Of a stretch of 24,647 nucleotides of DNA, positions 13,428 through 21,192 are shown one piece after another; the first letter of the stretch is position 1, and every line of letters starts with the position of its first letter. The stretch comes from a virus. Where the stretch lies: IMG/VR virus record IMGVR_UViG_3300030012_004578, positions 1-24,647 of that record; one strand, written 5' to 3'. Both the position numbers and the translations under genes were made by a program. The notes under the pieces were generated by a model, which saw nothing but the letters and a program-made list of their open reading frames with translations, made no database searches and was not told the DNA's origin.

Positions 13428-13628
13428 ATTACAATGCAACATAGCAAAGCAAGGTAGGTAGGGGCCCAACCGCCAGCAGGTCGCGTCGAGTAGTCAGCAA
13501 GATGAGAGTGCGCACAGCCGAAAAGCGAAAAAATACTACCCCAAAAAAAATGCACCCCGAAAAAAAAGTACGAACCCCTTTAAAAGTTTTGGCGTCGTTG
13601 TATAGTTATACAGCAGGAGGACACTACT
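13428..13628 (+). promoter_or_regulatory. Long leader with ACCCC/A-tract repeats; regulatory or packaging-site candidate
   Basis: No gene was seen here. The first half (13441-13530) is clearly GC-richer than the surroundings and contains the palindrome GTGCGCAC. The second half holds ACCCCAAAAAAAA (13538-13550), ACCCCGAAAAAAAA (13554-13567) and ACCCC (13574-13578). The upstream GGGG at 13452-13455 could pair with any of them. It ends with the ATAGTTATA element (13602-13610) and the AGGAGG ribosome site. Position right before packaging genes fits a pac or cos region or an RNA switch; this is inference. Confidence 0.35.
13602..13610 (+). promoter_or_regulatory. ATAGTTATA element before the first packaging-module gene
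   Basis: The element includes TATAGT, one base off a -10 box, and lies 18 bases before the ATG. The same core is found before the 10876 gene and, inverted, before the 10261 gene. Confidence 0.4.
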
Positions 13629-13949
13629 ATGAAGCGTGCGGATTATTATAAGAAGCGCTACCAAGACCATGTGATGAACAGAGATTTCTGGGCTGGCTAT
13701 AGACGCCAGGCACAGATGATTGTGTTTTCACATGAAGGCAAGCGCATGGCTAAGGTAATGGCAGTCGATCCTAAAAAGCCAAGAGTTAAGTTAAAGGTTG
13801 AAGGGTTTCAAACCCAAGTATGGGCCTGGTTCTGTCCTGATAAGGATGGCCATTGGTTCTTAGGTTGTTGGAAGTTAAAGTCATGTCGAGAGCCTGGATA
13901 TTCAGGTTGGAAACATTGGAAGATCGTAGCCTTAGGAGGGGAAGGATGA
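13629..13949 (+). CDS. Small basic protein at the head of the packaging module, unknown
   Basis: 106 residues; CAGGAGGAC precedes the ATG. The N-terminus is a basic, aromatic helix (MKRADYYKKRYQDHVMNRDF). From about residue 30, strand-like stretches (QMIVFSHEGKRMAKVMAVD, RVKLKVEGFQTQVWAWFCPD) suggest a small beta-barrel. Trp and Lys are frequent toward the C-terminus, and there are two Cys. It ends in ATGA, the start of the HTH protein, so the two are coupled. No family recognised. Its place, first in the packaging operon, suggests a DNA-binding or packaging-linked role but gives no proof. Confidence 0.6.
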   Translation: MKRADYYKKRYQDHVMNRDFWAGYRRQAQMIVFSHEGKRMAKVMAVDPKKPRVKLKVEGFQTQVWAWFCPDKDGHWFLGCWKLKSCREPGYSGWKHWKIVALGGEG

Positions 13950-14344
13950 ACTGTGCCGCGTGGTGGTTTGTGTGTAAGAATGAAGATGATGTGCGGTGGT
14001 ATCGCCGCCATATAATGAAAAAGACAGAAGTTGTACAATGGATAAGTGATCAACAAGGTCGCTACTCTGATGATCCTCTAGAGCTGCTGATACAAGCGGA
14101 AGAAGAGGCCGCAGAGGAACAGAAAGAATTAAATACTGATATCCTAGGTGTCCTGTTCAAAGAGCTTACAGAGTTGGACAGACAAATTCTGATGTTAAGA
14201 GAAGCCGAAGGTCTGAAATGGAAAGCCATATCAGCACAACTCGGTTATAATCATAGCTACCTATGGAAGCGTCATAAGCGTGCTATGGAAAAATGTCGTG
14301 CTATTATTGACAGAGATAAACTAGATCCGTGGAGGAAACGATGA
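13946..14344 (+). CDS. Sigma-region-4-like HTH protein, possible small terminase or regulator
   Basis: 132 residues from ATG 13946, which overlaps the previous stop (ATGA) and follows AGGAGGGGAAGG. The in-frame upstream codons to 13853 lie inside another gene and have no ribosome site. The N-terminal part is acidic and helical (PLELLIQAEEEAAEEQKEL). Residues about 72-117 read LTELDRQILMLREAEGL then WKAISAQLGYNHSYLWKRHK, which closely follows the sigma70 region 4 helix-turn-helix pattern. In this place, two to four genes before the large terminase, it could be the small terminase subunit that recognises the packaging site, or a transcription regulator. Both roles use such an HTH; the sequence cannot decide. 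Confidence 0.6.
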   Translation: MNCAAWWFVCKNEDDVRWYRRHIMKKTEVVQWISDQQGRYSDDPLELLIQAEEEAAEEQKELNTDILGVLFKELTELDRQILMLREAEGLKWKAISAQLGYNHSYLWKRHKRAMEKCRAIIDRDKLDPWRKR

Positions 14345-14613
14345 CTAAAGAAGAGAGAATGAAGCATGCTGCTCGTAGTCGCAACTATAAGACCAGACTG
14401 AAGCAGGCAGTAGATAAGGGTGATTTTGAAGATGTGGTAAAATCTATCATGCTACTTGCTATCAAACACAATGATGAAACAGATTGGAAAGCCACACCTC
14501 GTACCTTTATGGAACTACTACAAGTGTTGCACAAGTTTCGTGTTGAATTTGGCACCACCGATTCTGATTTTAAAGATATCCTTCAGGTCTTAGAAGGTGG
14601 CCAAAGTGAGTAG
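14341..14613 (+). CDS. Small helical protein before the terminase, unknown
   Basis: 90 residues from ATG 14341, which overlaps the previous stop (ATGA) and is preceded by GGAGGAAACG; an upstream GTG at 14329 is less likely. The N-terminus is basic (MTKEERMKHAARSRNYKTR) and the rest is helical with a DWKATPRTFMELLQVLHKF segment. Short helical proteins of this sort next to large terminase genes are sometimes small terminase subunits, so this is a second candidate for that role. No motif decides. The end of the gene overlaps the next tiny gene. Confidence 0.6.
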   Translation: MTKEERMKHAARSRNYKTRLKQAVDKGDFEDVVKSIMLLAIKHNDETDWKATPRTFMELLQVLHKFRVEFGTTDSDFKDILQVLEGGQSE

Positions 14614-14761
14614 TATTGATGATCAAATCAACGAGCTATCAGCTTCAGAACTACGCCAACTCTTTGACCTGTTGCGTATGAAAGATTCTCGTTTCGAAAA
14701 GAATTTGTATGATGCACTTACCCTTATCAGAGCAAACAAGCGTGCAAGAGGTAGAGGATGA
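14606..14761 (+). CDS. 51-residue helical protein with GTG start, unknown
   Basis: The frame starts at GTG 14606 with AAGGTGG at good distance; GTG 14597 (54 residues) is an alternative. The product starts with SSIDDQINELSASELRQLFD and is helical, ending in a basic tail (RANKRARGRG). The gene overlaps the previous one by a few bases and ends in ATGA, which starts the next. Small size, helix and basic tail are all that can be seen; it is placed in a chain of coupled genes that leads to the large terminase. Confidence 0.6.
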   Translation: MSSIDDQINELSASELRQLFDLLRMKDSRFEKNLYDALTLIRANKRARGRG

Positions 14762-14901
14762 GTGTGATCATACCAAGCCCGTACTTCTTTGGTAAGTGGG
14801 CAGTGCTTCGTCCCGATGGTACAATCATCGACTGTCATAATATAGCCACAGCCAGACAAACAAGAGATTTAATAAATGCCCAGAATACAAAAAGTAAATA
14901 G
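14758..14901 (+). CDS. 47-residue protein overlapping the terminase start, unknown
   Basis: The ATG overlaps the previous stop (ATGA) and follows AGAGGTAGAGG. The product begins MSVIIPSPYFFGKWAVLRPD and continues GTIIDCHNIATARQTRDL. It has a strand-turn pattern, then a short helix. The last 26 bases are shared with the large terminase gene in another frame. It is the last of the small genes before the terminase. No family recognised; coupled translation may set terminase level. Confidence 0.55.
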   Translation: MSVIIPSPYFFGKWAVLRPDGTIIDCHNIATARQTRDLINAQNTKSK

Positions 14902-16423
14902 CGATGTACTCAAGGCATTTGAAGATCCACGAAACTTTTTTAAGTTTCTGAAGGTGTTTAATAAAGAGACAAACAAATTGGAGCCGTTTGTCATGCGTCC
15001 TCAGCAAGAAGAGTTGTTGGATGCACTACTGACACACAAAAAGATTGTGGTGTTAAAAGCTCGCCAGTTAGGAATCAGTACATTACTTCGTGCTTACTTC
15101 TTATGGAAGACATACATGAGCACAGAACCTACGCGTCATGCTATTATTAGTTATACTCGTGATTCGGCTGATCACCTACATCAGATGGACAAGGGATTCT
15201 TTGATTCTTTACCGTCTCCGTTGCGTCGTAAGTTGAGTAAATCTAGTAGTAGAACCTTACAGTTTGGAGACACCAATGCAGAACTTAGAGCCTTTACCGC
15301 CGGTGGAAAAGCCGGAGCTACCCGATCATTTACATTTACAGATACTCATATATCTGAGTTTGCTTTCTTTGACGATCAAGATGACTTGCTTGCAAATGTC
15401 ATGGCCTCAGTTGGCGAGGGACAAATCGTCATAGAGACCACACCAAACACACCTGGTGATAAGTACCATGATCTGATCATGAATGCACCAGAAAACGGTT
15501 GGCACCTATGCTGGTTCCCTTGGCATGAACATACAGTATATACAAAGAAAAGCCAGTTCCATCAACCTCAGGTACCTGATCCTACAGAAGAAGAGATACA
15601 ACTAAAAGAAGAATTTGATCTGACACTTGGCCAACTATACTGGCGTCGTACAATGATTCGTACTATGGGTATAGAAAAATTTAAGCGTGAGTTTCCTGCC
15701 ACTGTAGATGAGGCATTCTTTGCTGCATCCTCAGAATTCTTTCCACTAGATATTGTTGATGAGTTAGAAGTATTAAACTGTGGTGGCCATCGTGAGCGTG
15801 TCTATTGTGATCCTATACCTGGTGATAAATTTGCAATGGGTATAGATGTGGCTGCTGGAAGAGGCGGAGATTACTCTGTAATCACGGTGGTTTCCTGCAC
15901 CACAATGCAACCTATCTACCATTTTAGAAGTAATCAGATCCTACCACACGAACTGGCAGATAAAATCTATGAGTTGTACTGGGACTTTGACGAACCATAT
16001 ACATTGGTCGAGCAGAATGGTCCAGGTGAAACAGTCTTGTATCGACTCAAAGAATGGAAGGTGCGAAACCTGTACAAGGACAGCAAGGGAAGAGACTGGC
16101 GTACCCGTAAGGAAAATAAAATAGCTATATTCGACCACCTACGCGATTTAATCTGCGAAGGTATTATTGATGCTGTAGATAAAGATCTTTGGGCAGAACT
16201 ACGGGCTGTTCAAATAACACAAGGGGCGCCAAAAGTGATAAACGGACATGACGATATGGTAATGGCTACCGCTCTTGCTTGCTGGGCAGCAAAACTAAAA
16301 CCGGTGCCTAGTTTTATGCAGGTACGAAAAACCATGTTGGACGATATGATCAAAAGTCGCAGAGCGCAAAAGATACGCCGCAACAATGGAATACATAAAC
16401 ATATAAGAGGATGGGCTAAATGA
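14876..16423 (+). CDS. terL: Terminase large subunit (packaging ATPase/nuclease)
   Basis: 515 residues. It drives DNA into the prohead and cuts the concatemer. A Walker A-like motif KARQLGIST lies at 61-69 and a Walker B region TFTDTHISE at 153-161 (Asp156, Glu161). The ETTPNT coupling motif is at 187-192. The C-terminal RNase H-type nuclease shows FAMGIDVAAGRGGDYS (Asp324, Asp332), VEQNG (Glu379) and HDDMVMATAL (Asp459 or Asp460). Length and order are normal for the family. The weak ribosome site at the ATG and the 26-base overlap with the previous gene suggest coupling. It ends in ATGA, which starts the portal gene. All key residues are present. Confidence 0.95.
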   Translation: MPRIQKVNSDVLKAFEDPRNFFKFLKVFNKETNKLEPFVMRPQQEELLDALLTHKKIVVLKARQLGISTLLRAYFLWKTYMSTEPTRHAIISYTRDSADHLHQMDKGFFDSLPSPLRRKLSKSSSRTLQFGDTNAELRAFTAGGKAGATRSFTFTDTHISEFAFFDDQDDLLANVMASVGEGQIVIETTPNTPGDKYHDLIMNAPENGWHLCWFPWHEHTVYTKKSQFHQPQVPDPTEEEIQLKEEFDLTLGQLYWRRTMIRTMGIEKFKREFPATVDEAFFAASSEFFPLDIVDELEVLNCGGHRERVYCDPIPGDKFAMGIDVAAGRGGDYSVITVVSCTTMQPIYHFRSNQILPHELADKIYELYWDFDEPYTLVEQNGPGETVLYRLKEWKVRNLYKDSKGRDWRTRKENKIAIFDHLRDLICEGIIDAVDKDLWAELRAVQITQGAPKVINGHDDMVMATALACWAAKLKPVPSFMQVRKTMLDDMIKSRRAQKIRRNNGIHKHIRGWAK

Positions 16424-18090
16424 AATATAAAATGACGACAGGCTTAGTCAAACAAATTCTAGAAACGCACCACGAGTACTGGGATAAATACAAAAACGAG
16501 TTGTATAGATACAAATCAGCGTATGCAACAAAATTCTGGACCAGATCTGTGCAAGGTGAGATGGCTGAGTATGTACAAACCTCAGATGCATACGGATATA
16601 TTGAATCATACATTGCATCTCTCTTCAGTAAAAATCCAGGTGTCATATTTAAAGGTGGATTGAAAGGACGAGGCGATACAAAGAAAGCACAAGCACTTGC
16701 CAATGATTTTCTAATGAACCAAAGGCGTGAAATAGAAACAGCTTCTCGCCTGGCTCTGATCTATCCTATGGCATTTATCAAGCTTATGCCAAACCTCAAT
16801 GACGACATATACAAACGCATGGGTTGCTGTGCTGTTGCACCATGGGAAATCATTCTAGATAGAGATGCCAAACGATATGAAGACCAAAGATTTATTGGTC
16901 ATCATTACTATATGGGTTTGATCGAAGCAAGACACAAATTTGGACGCAAACAATACGAACCAGTCAGAAAAGAAGACTACTTTGACCAATACAAAGACAC
17001 AGAATATACTGGTGATAATGAGTATTATGAAACAGGTTTTGATCACTATGAGTATATTGAGATCGTAGAACTGTATGATTTGCACACAAAGCAAATGTAT
17101 TTTTGGTCGCCTAACTGGAAGATGGGTGAAGAATTCTTGATGGCTGAAGAGATACCATTTAGAGATCCGCAGGACCAGGCTGTGATTCCTATTGTGCCTT
17201 TGTATTATAATAGGATGCCTGATAAACCTCTCGATGGCTACAGTGCAATGGCGAGAATCTATGACCAGATCTACGAAACAAATTTAATCCGTACATTTCA
17301 AGCAAATGGTGTAAGAAAAGCATCTCGTCAGTACTTGGTAAAGAAAGGTGTGATGGATGAAGAACAAATGGCACAGATTACAAGTGGTGTTGATGGATTA
17401 TTTGTAGAGATAGATGAAGAAAATCTTGCAGGTATTATGACTGCACTACCTCAGAATCCAACACCACCTGAACTAGAAGTATATTATCGTCAGGTACAAG
17501 CTGACAAAGACAAAGGATCTATACTGGCACCATTTACGCGTGGTGAGAGCACACGATCTTCCGCTACAGAGATTGCAGCACTTGCTGCATACACATCATC
17601 GGAAGTCGGTCGCTTGGCGCGTGAAAGAGATGCTATGATAGAAGATTTAAGTCGTACTTACATTTACATGTTGCAACTATATCTAGAAGTAGAAAATTCT
17701 GCTGATATGATCATGTTAAATAACGAACCGGTTGTTGTACGACCACAAGATTTAGAAGAAAACTTTTTGATCTATGCACAAGATCAAGCATCAACACCCC
17801 TATCAGAATCTGTAAAGAAGCGTGAATTCATACAATCAATACCGCTTCTGCAATCATTAGGGGTACCCCAAGAAACACTATTGGCAGAACTAGTGAGATC
17901 GCTTGGCCTTCCTGAAGATTTTGTAATCGAAGCCGCTGAAAATATAGAAAAACAGCGAGCAGCATCAGCAGCTAAGGCAAATGTAGCCGGTGAAGCGGTA
18001 CAACCTGATGCAAGGGAAATGGCACAAGCAACACCTCCAGGTCCTGCTAATTTACAAGGCATCTTACCAGGTGCAAGGAGCATTAGCTAA
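16420..18090 (+). CDS. Portal protein
   Basis: 556 residues, start overlapping the terminase stop (ATGA). It forms the ring at the head vertex through which DNA passes and to which the terminase and tail dock. The N-terminal part carries TSDAYGYIESYIASLFSKNP, the middle has NLIRTFQANGVRKASRQYLV and a VDGLFVEIDEEN segment, and residues about 370-425 hold STRSSATEIAALAAYTSSEV followed by the long helix that continues to MIEDLSRTYIYMLQLYLE. This layout is typical of portal proteins of T7/P22-size phages. An Ala/Pro-rich tail ends the protein. It stops in TAATG, which starts the next gene. Confidence 0.9.
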   Translation: MKYKMTTGLVKQILETHHEYWDKYKNELYRYKSAYATKFWTRSVQGEMAEYVQTSDAYGYIESYIASLFSKNPGVIFKGGLKGRGDTKKAQALANDFLMNQRREIETASRLALIYPMAFIKLMPNLNDDIYKRMGCCAVAPWEIILDRDAKRYEDQRFIGHHYYMGLIEARHKFGRKQYEPVRKEDYFDQYKDTEYTGDNEYYETGFDHYEYIEIVELYDLHTKQMYFWSPNWKMGEEFLMAEEIPFRDPQDQAVIPIVPLYYNRMPDKPLDGYSAMARIYDQIYETNLIRTFQANGVRKASRQYLVKKGVMDEEQMAQITSGVDGLFVEIDEENLAGIMTALPQNPTPPELEVYYRQVQADKDKGSILAPFTRGESTRSSATEIAALAAYTSSEVGRLARERDAMIEDLSRTYIYMLQLYLEVENSADMIMLNNEPVVVRPQDLEENFLIYAQDQASTPLSESVKKREFIQSIPLLQSLGVPQETLLAELVRSLGLPEDFVIEAAENIEKQRAASAAKANVAGEAVQPDAREMAQATPPGPANLQGILPGARSIS

Positions 18091-18590
18091 TGGGCTTTTA
18101 TAAAGTAAAATGTAAGAAATGTGATGAACAATGGGAAGTTATGGTCCCCTTCACAGATCTAGAAGGTATGATTTGTGGTGGTAGAGATTATTATGATCGA
18201 CCTGTACAATGGCGTGATACACCAGAAGGGACTGTAGAAAATACAGAAGGTTGTGGTAATCTTGTTGAAAGAATAGTAGAACTCAAACCGTTTGCCATAG
18301 CAGGATCATCATTGGACACACACGGTGTAGATAATGTAAATGGTTATTGGTCGCCTTCTTTTGGTAGATATTTTAAAAATAAACATGCATGTTATGCACA
18401 TGCAGAAGCAAATGGCTACAGGGCAGTATCACAAAGAGAAGCTGATGATGCACTTGGTGGTCAATACAACAACTTACAAAAGCAAGATGAAGTGGGTAAG
18501 ACATACTCAGAAAATTTAAAGAAAGCAAAAGGTGATAAGGTAGAAGCAGCTGCAAAAACCTTCGTACCACAGAATATGCAAGATAAATAG
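18090..18590 (+). CDS. Zinc-ribbon-like small protein
   Basis: 166 residues with the start inside TAATG. The N-terminus resembles FmdB-type zinc ribbons: MGFYKVKCKKCDEQWEV with Cys8 and Cys11, then Cys29 (MICGG) and Cys55 (TEGCGN), which could form a four-Cys metal site. The segment GYWSPSFGRYFKNKHACYA at about residues 90-108 is a motif I recall from phage proteins in the portal-scaffold interval. The C-terminus is charged and Lys-rich. A regulatory or assembly-linked role is possible; none is shown. It is followed by a new ribosome site and a 32-base gap. Confidence 0.65.
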   Translation: MGFYKVKCKKCDEQWEVMVPFTDLEGMICGGRDYYDRPVQWRDTPEGTVENTEGCGNLVERIVELKPFAIAGSSLDTHGVDNVNGYWSPSFGRYFKNKHACYAHAEANGYRAVSQREADDALGGQYNNLQKQDEVGKTYSENLKKAKGDKVEAAAKTFVPQNMQDK

Positions 18591-18622
18591 GAAAATATAT
18601 TAGCATTAATCGGAGGAATGAT

Positions 18623-19123
18623 ATGGCTAGTTTTGAAAAAGCAATGGAAAAAGCACAGGCACTCGACATGGCAGAATCAGAAGTTATGGAACGAGTAGCA
18701 CCAAGAGGTGATTTTTCTAAAGACACTATGAACAGATTTATTGAGAGCGTTAATAAAGTCGCTTCTGAATTCGGTCAAGTACCGGTACTACCAATGGTTG
18801 AGGATGACATTGATCAAATGCCTGGACCAGTTCAGAAATATGTGATGATGATTAACAAAGCATTGGAGGATTCTGGATTTACAGAGTACTCTATCGAACT
18901 TGACAGCATAACCAGCGACCGAGATCTTATGATGGCGCGTGGTAGATTAGATGCAGCTGCAGGTGATAGAGCATTTAAGTCCTTCCTAAAAAAGCCAATG
19001 CCTCAGCAAGATTCCGAAATGGAAGTAGAGATTAGCGTTGAATCTCGACCAGAACCAGAAGCTGAAGAAGAGGAGATGGACGAGAAAGATGTTGATAAAT
19101 TAATGATGTCGCGTATGAGATAA
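18623..19123 (+). CDS. Small protein with acidic C-terminus, head-module, unknown
   Basis: 166 residues; ATCGGAGGAATGAT precedes the ATG. The N-terminal 60 residues are helical (ASFEKAMEKAQALDMAESEV), the middle has GFTEYSIELDSITSDRDLM, and the last 35 residues are very acidic (PEPEAEEEEMDEKDVD). It is located between portal and scaffold. Small acidic proteins here may be minor head proteins, assembly cofactors or a protease-like partner; no catalytic motif was seen. The similar composition of the next gene suggests joint action in prohead assembly. Confidence 0.6.
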   Translation: MASFEKAMEKAQALDMAESEVMERVAPRGDFSKDTMNRFIESVNKVASEFGQVPVLPMVEDDIDQMPGPVQKYVMMINKALEDSGFTEYSIELDSITSDRDLMMARGRLDAAAGDRAFKSFLKKPMPQQDSEMEVEISVESRPEPEAEEEEMDEKDVDKLMMSRMR

Positions 19124-19136
19124 AACAGGAGAACAC

Positions 19137-20021
19137 ATGAGCGAAGAAGTAAGCAACACGGCGGTAGTAGGAGAAGTTGCAGAGCCTACCACCACTGCTG
19201 AAACAGAAGCAACACAAGCAGAACCAACTTTAACTGATATAGATGCCGCTGTCGATGAAGGTAAAAAATTTACCAAAGACAACAAGGGGCAGAACAAAGG
19301 ACAACGACAAGTTGATGCTTTGAATCAGGCAAAGTTGCAGCAGATGAAGATACAGCAGCAGGCTTCGTTAGAAGAAGTGGCTGATATAGATCTACCTACA
19401 GGTAAAGGTGTAAATTTTAAAACTGTAGTAGAAGCATTACCAGAAGATGCAAAAACATTGATCGGTAATCTTCGAGCAGATTATACACGCAAAACTCAAG
19501 AGTTGGCAAATCAACGCAAAGAGTTAGAAGCGCGTATGGCTGCACTTACAGAAAGCGGAGTTTATGATCAGGTCAAAGAACTGGCCAATAGAGATCCTGT
19601 TGAATTAGATCCATATGACACGAAGTCGTTCGAGGATCGTATCGAACAAGAAGTATCTAAACGAATGGAGCAACTATTGAAACCTATAGCCGAACAACAA
19701 GAGCTACAGGCAAGACAATACAAGCTTCAAGAATTCAAGACAAAGCATCCAGATTTAGAAGACATGAAAGTAGAAGTAGCTGAAGAACTACAACGAAATC
19801 ATCATCTTGCATTGGAAGACGCGTATTATATTGTCAAAGGACGAAAGAACGCACAAGAGCTACAAGCATTACGAGACGAGAACGCGCACCGCAAAGAACA
19901 AATGCGAAATGCGGGTTTGAAGATCGGTACTCCGCGTGATTTTAATCCAAACAGACCTCCACCAAATCTTAAAAAAGGTCATGAAATCTACGACTGGTTG
20001 AAAAGAAATGGAAAGAGATAG
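19137..20021 (+). CDS. Capsid scaffolding protein
   Basis: 294 residues; ACAGGAGAAC precedes the ATG. It guides prohead assembly and leaves the head before or during packaging. The N-terminus is an acidic Thr/Ala/Glu-rich disordered region, residues about 70-230 are coiled-coil-like with many Gln, Glu, Leu and Lys (QQMKIQQQASLEE, RKTQELANQRKELEAR, EEQVSK-like segments), and the C-terminus is basic (PPPNLKKGHEIYDWLKRNGK), fitting a coat-binding end. Composition, length and position directly before the capsid gene match phage scaffolds. Confidence 0.85.
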   Translation: MSEEVSNTAVVGEVAEPTTTAETEATQAEPTLTDIDAAVDEGKKFTKDNKGQNKGQRQVDALNQAKLQQMKIQQQASLEEVADIDLPTGKGVNFKTVVEALPEDAKTLIGNLRADYTRKTQELANQRKELEARMAALTESGVYDQVKELANRDPVELDPYDTKSFEDRIEQEVSKRMEQLLKPIAEQQELQARQYKLQEFKTKHPDLEDMKVEVAEELQRNHHLALEDAYYIVKGRKNAQELQALRDENAHRKEQMRNAGLKIGTPRDFNPNRPPPNLKKGHEIYDWLKRNGKR

Positions 20022-20193
20022 GAAAAATATAATGCATAATACGAATGGCCCTCTTATGTATTCGAAGAGGATAACCTTTGGCCTCCCAAGAAAAGTAGTA
20101 TTTCCATACTATCGGATCCCAGGAATACCCAGATGTTTATGAATACAAAAATCAATATGTCAATACACAAAAAAATAAATGCCGGAGGAAAAA
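20022..20193 (+). promoter_or_regulatory. Structured leader of the major capsid gene
   Basis: No gene was seen. TATAAT lies at 20028-20033 without a matching -35 box. CCTCTT (20050-20055) pairs with AAGAGG (20065-20070), or alternatively CGAAT (20042-20046) with ATTCG (20060-20064). TAGTAT (20096-20101) pairs with ATACTA (20106-20111) around TTCC, and GTATTTCC (20098-20105) could pair instead with GGAATAC (20122-20128). The choice between exclusive stems suggests RNA-level control; the ribosome site is GGAGG just before 20194. Confidence 0.4.
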
Positions 20194-21180
20194 ATGGCTA
20201 TATCAAATGATATTCTATCATCGACACTCCGAATTCTTCTTGACGAAGAAGTTGATAACCTTTTTAAGGCGACTCCTCTTTTAGAAGAAATGCGTAAGAG
20301 TGGCGGTGTAGAAACTTATGATGGTGGGCAAAAGCTTAATGTTCCACTTATACTCGCGGAACATAGTTCCATCACACAACTATCCAATGGATATGAACCT
20401 GTAGATCTTGCTGTTAAAGATGCTCTTCGTCAGGCTGAATATAACTGGTGCGACTTTGTTGCTCCTGTTGTTATCACCAGAAAAGAAGAATTATCTAACA
20501 AGGGCGAGAAAGCAGTAGTATCTATTGCGGAAGCACGAATGAAATCAGTTATGGGAATGCTACAACGAGAAGTTGAAAAACAACTTGTTGCTGGTTCTTC
20601 TACAGTTTTATCTGAACTTGAAACACTACTTGCTGATGGTACTACAGCAACAGACAACGGTGGATTCTTGGCTCACCAAGCTGGTACAAGAACAGTAGGT
20701 GGTATTAGCTGTGGTAGTTTTGCTACCTATAACAATCAGTATGTCTCAGCTGCTGTGGATATTCCAAAGATGACTGAGCTTTATATCAACTGTCAAGCAA
20801 ATACACCTGGTGGAACTTCACCAAATGTTATTCTTGCTTCACAAGAAGCTTATCAAACTTATAAAGAAAAGCTTTTCAATAAGGAAAGATTCATGTCAGA
20901 AGACAGCCTTGATGGTGGTCGTCTCAATCTTGCTTTCCACGGTGCTCGTATGTACTACGATCCGTTTATGGACAGCTTGACTGATGCGAACAGCAAAGCG
21001 GTACAGTTCTATTTCTTAAACACTAAACACATTAAACTGGCCTTCGATTCAGCTGCTCAGTTCGAAATGGATGACTTCGAGTCTATCTCAGGTTATGCTT
21101 CTCGTTCTGCTAACATTTTCACTCGTTTGCAAATGTATGTTGATCACTTAGGTGCTCACGGTTTATATTCAGCTGCATAA
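20194..21180 (+). CDS. Major capsid protein
   Basis: 328 residues from ATG 20194. An in-frame ATG at 20179 contains the GGAGG ribosome site inside its own first codons, so 20194 is the better start. The product forms the icosahedral shell. The N-terminal helix (SNDILSSTLRILLDEEVD) is followed by a beta-rich core with typical features of HK97-fold coat proteins, such as KSVMGMLQREVEKQL, the NVILASQEAYQTYKE segment, and a C-terminal RSANIFTRLQMYVDHLGAHG. Unlike its neighbours, it often uses GCT, ACT, CTT and CGT codons, consistent with high expression. It is flanked by scaffold and decoration genes. Confidence 0.9.
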   Translation: MAISNDILSSTLRILLDEEVDNLFKATPLLEEMRKSGGVETYDGGQKLNVPLILAEHSSITQLSNGYEPVDLAVKDALRQAEYNWCDFVAPVVITRKEELSNKGEKAVVSIAEARMKSVMGMLQREVEKQLVAGSSTVLSELETLLADGTTATDNGGFLAHQAGTRTVGGISCGSFATYNNQYVSAAVDIPKMTELYINCQANTPGGTSPNVILASQEAYQTYKEKLFNKERFMSEDSLDGGRLNLAFHGARMYYDPFMDSLTDANSKAVQFYFLNTKHIKLAFDSAAQFEMDDFESISGYASRSANIFTRLQMYVDHLGAHGLYSAA

Positions 21181-21192
21181 TAGGGGGATACT

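Noticed and set aside
13441-13530. tRNA or tmRNA-like fold in the GC-rich leader
   Set aside because: No T-arm consensus or acceptor stem could be built; only local pairings are visible.
13316-13555. 79-residue minus-strand frame in the non-coding leader
   Set aside because: It reads across the A-tract repeats and the sigma70-like promoter, has no ribosome site, and the product has a low-complexity end. Read as coding by chance.
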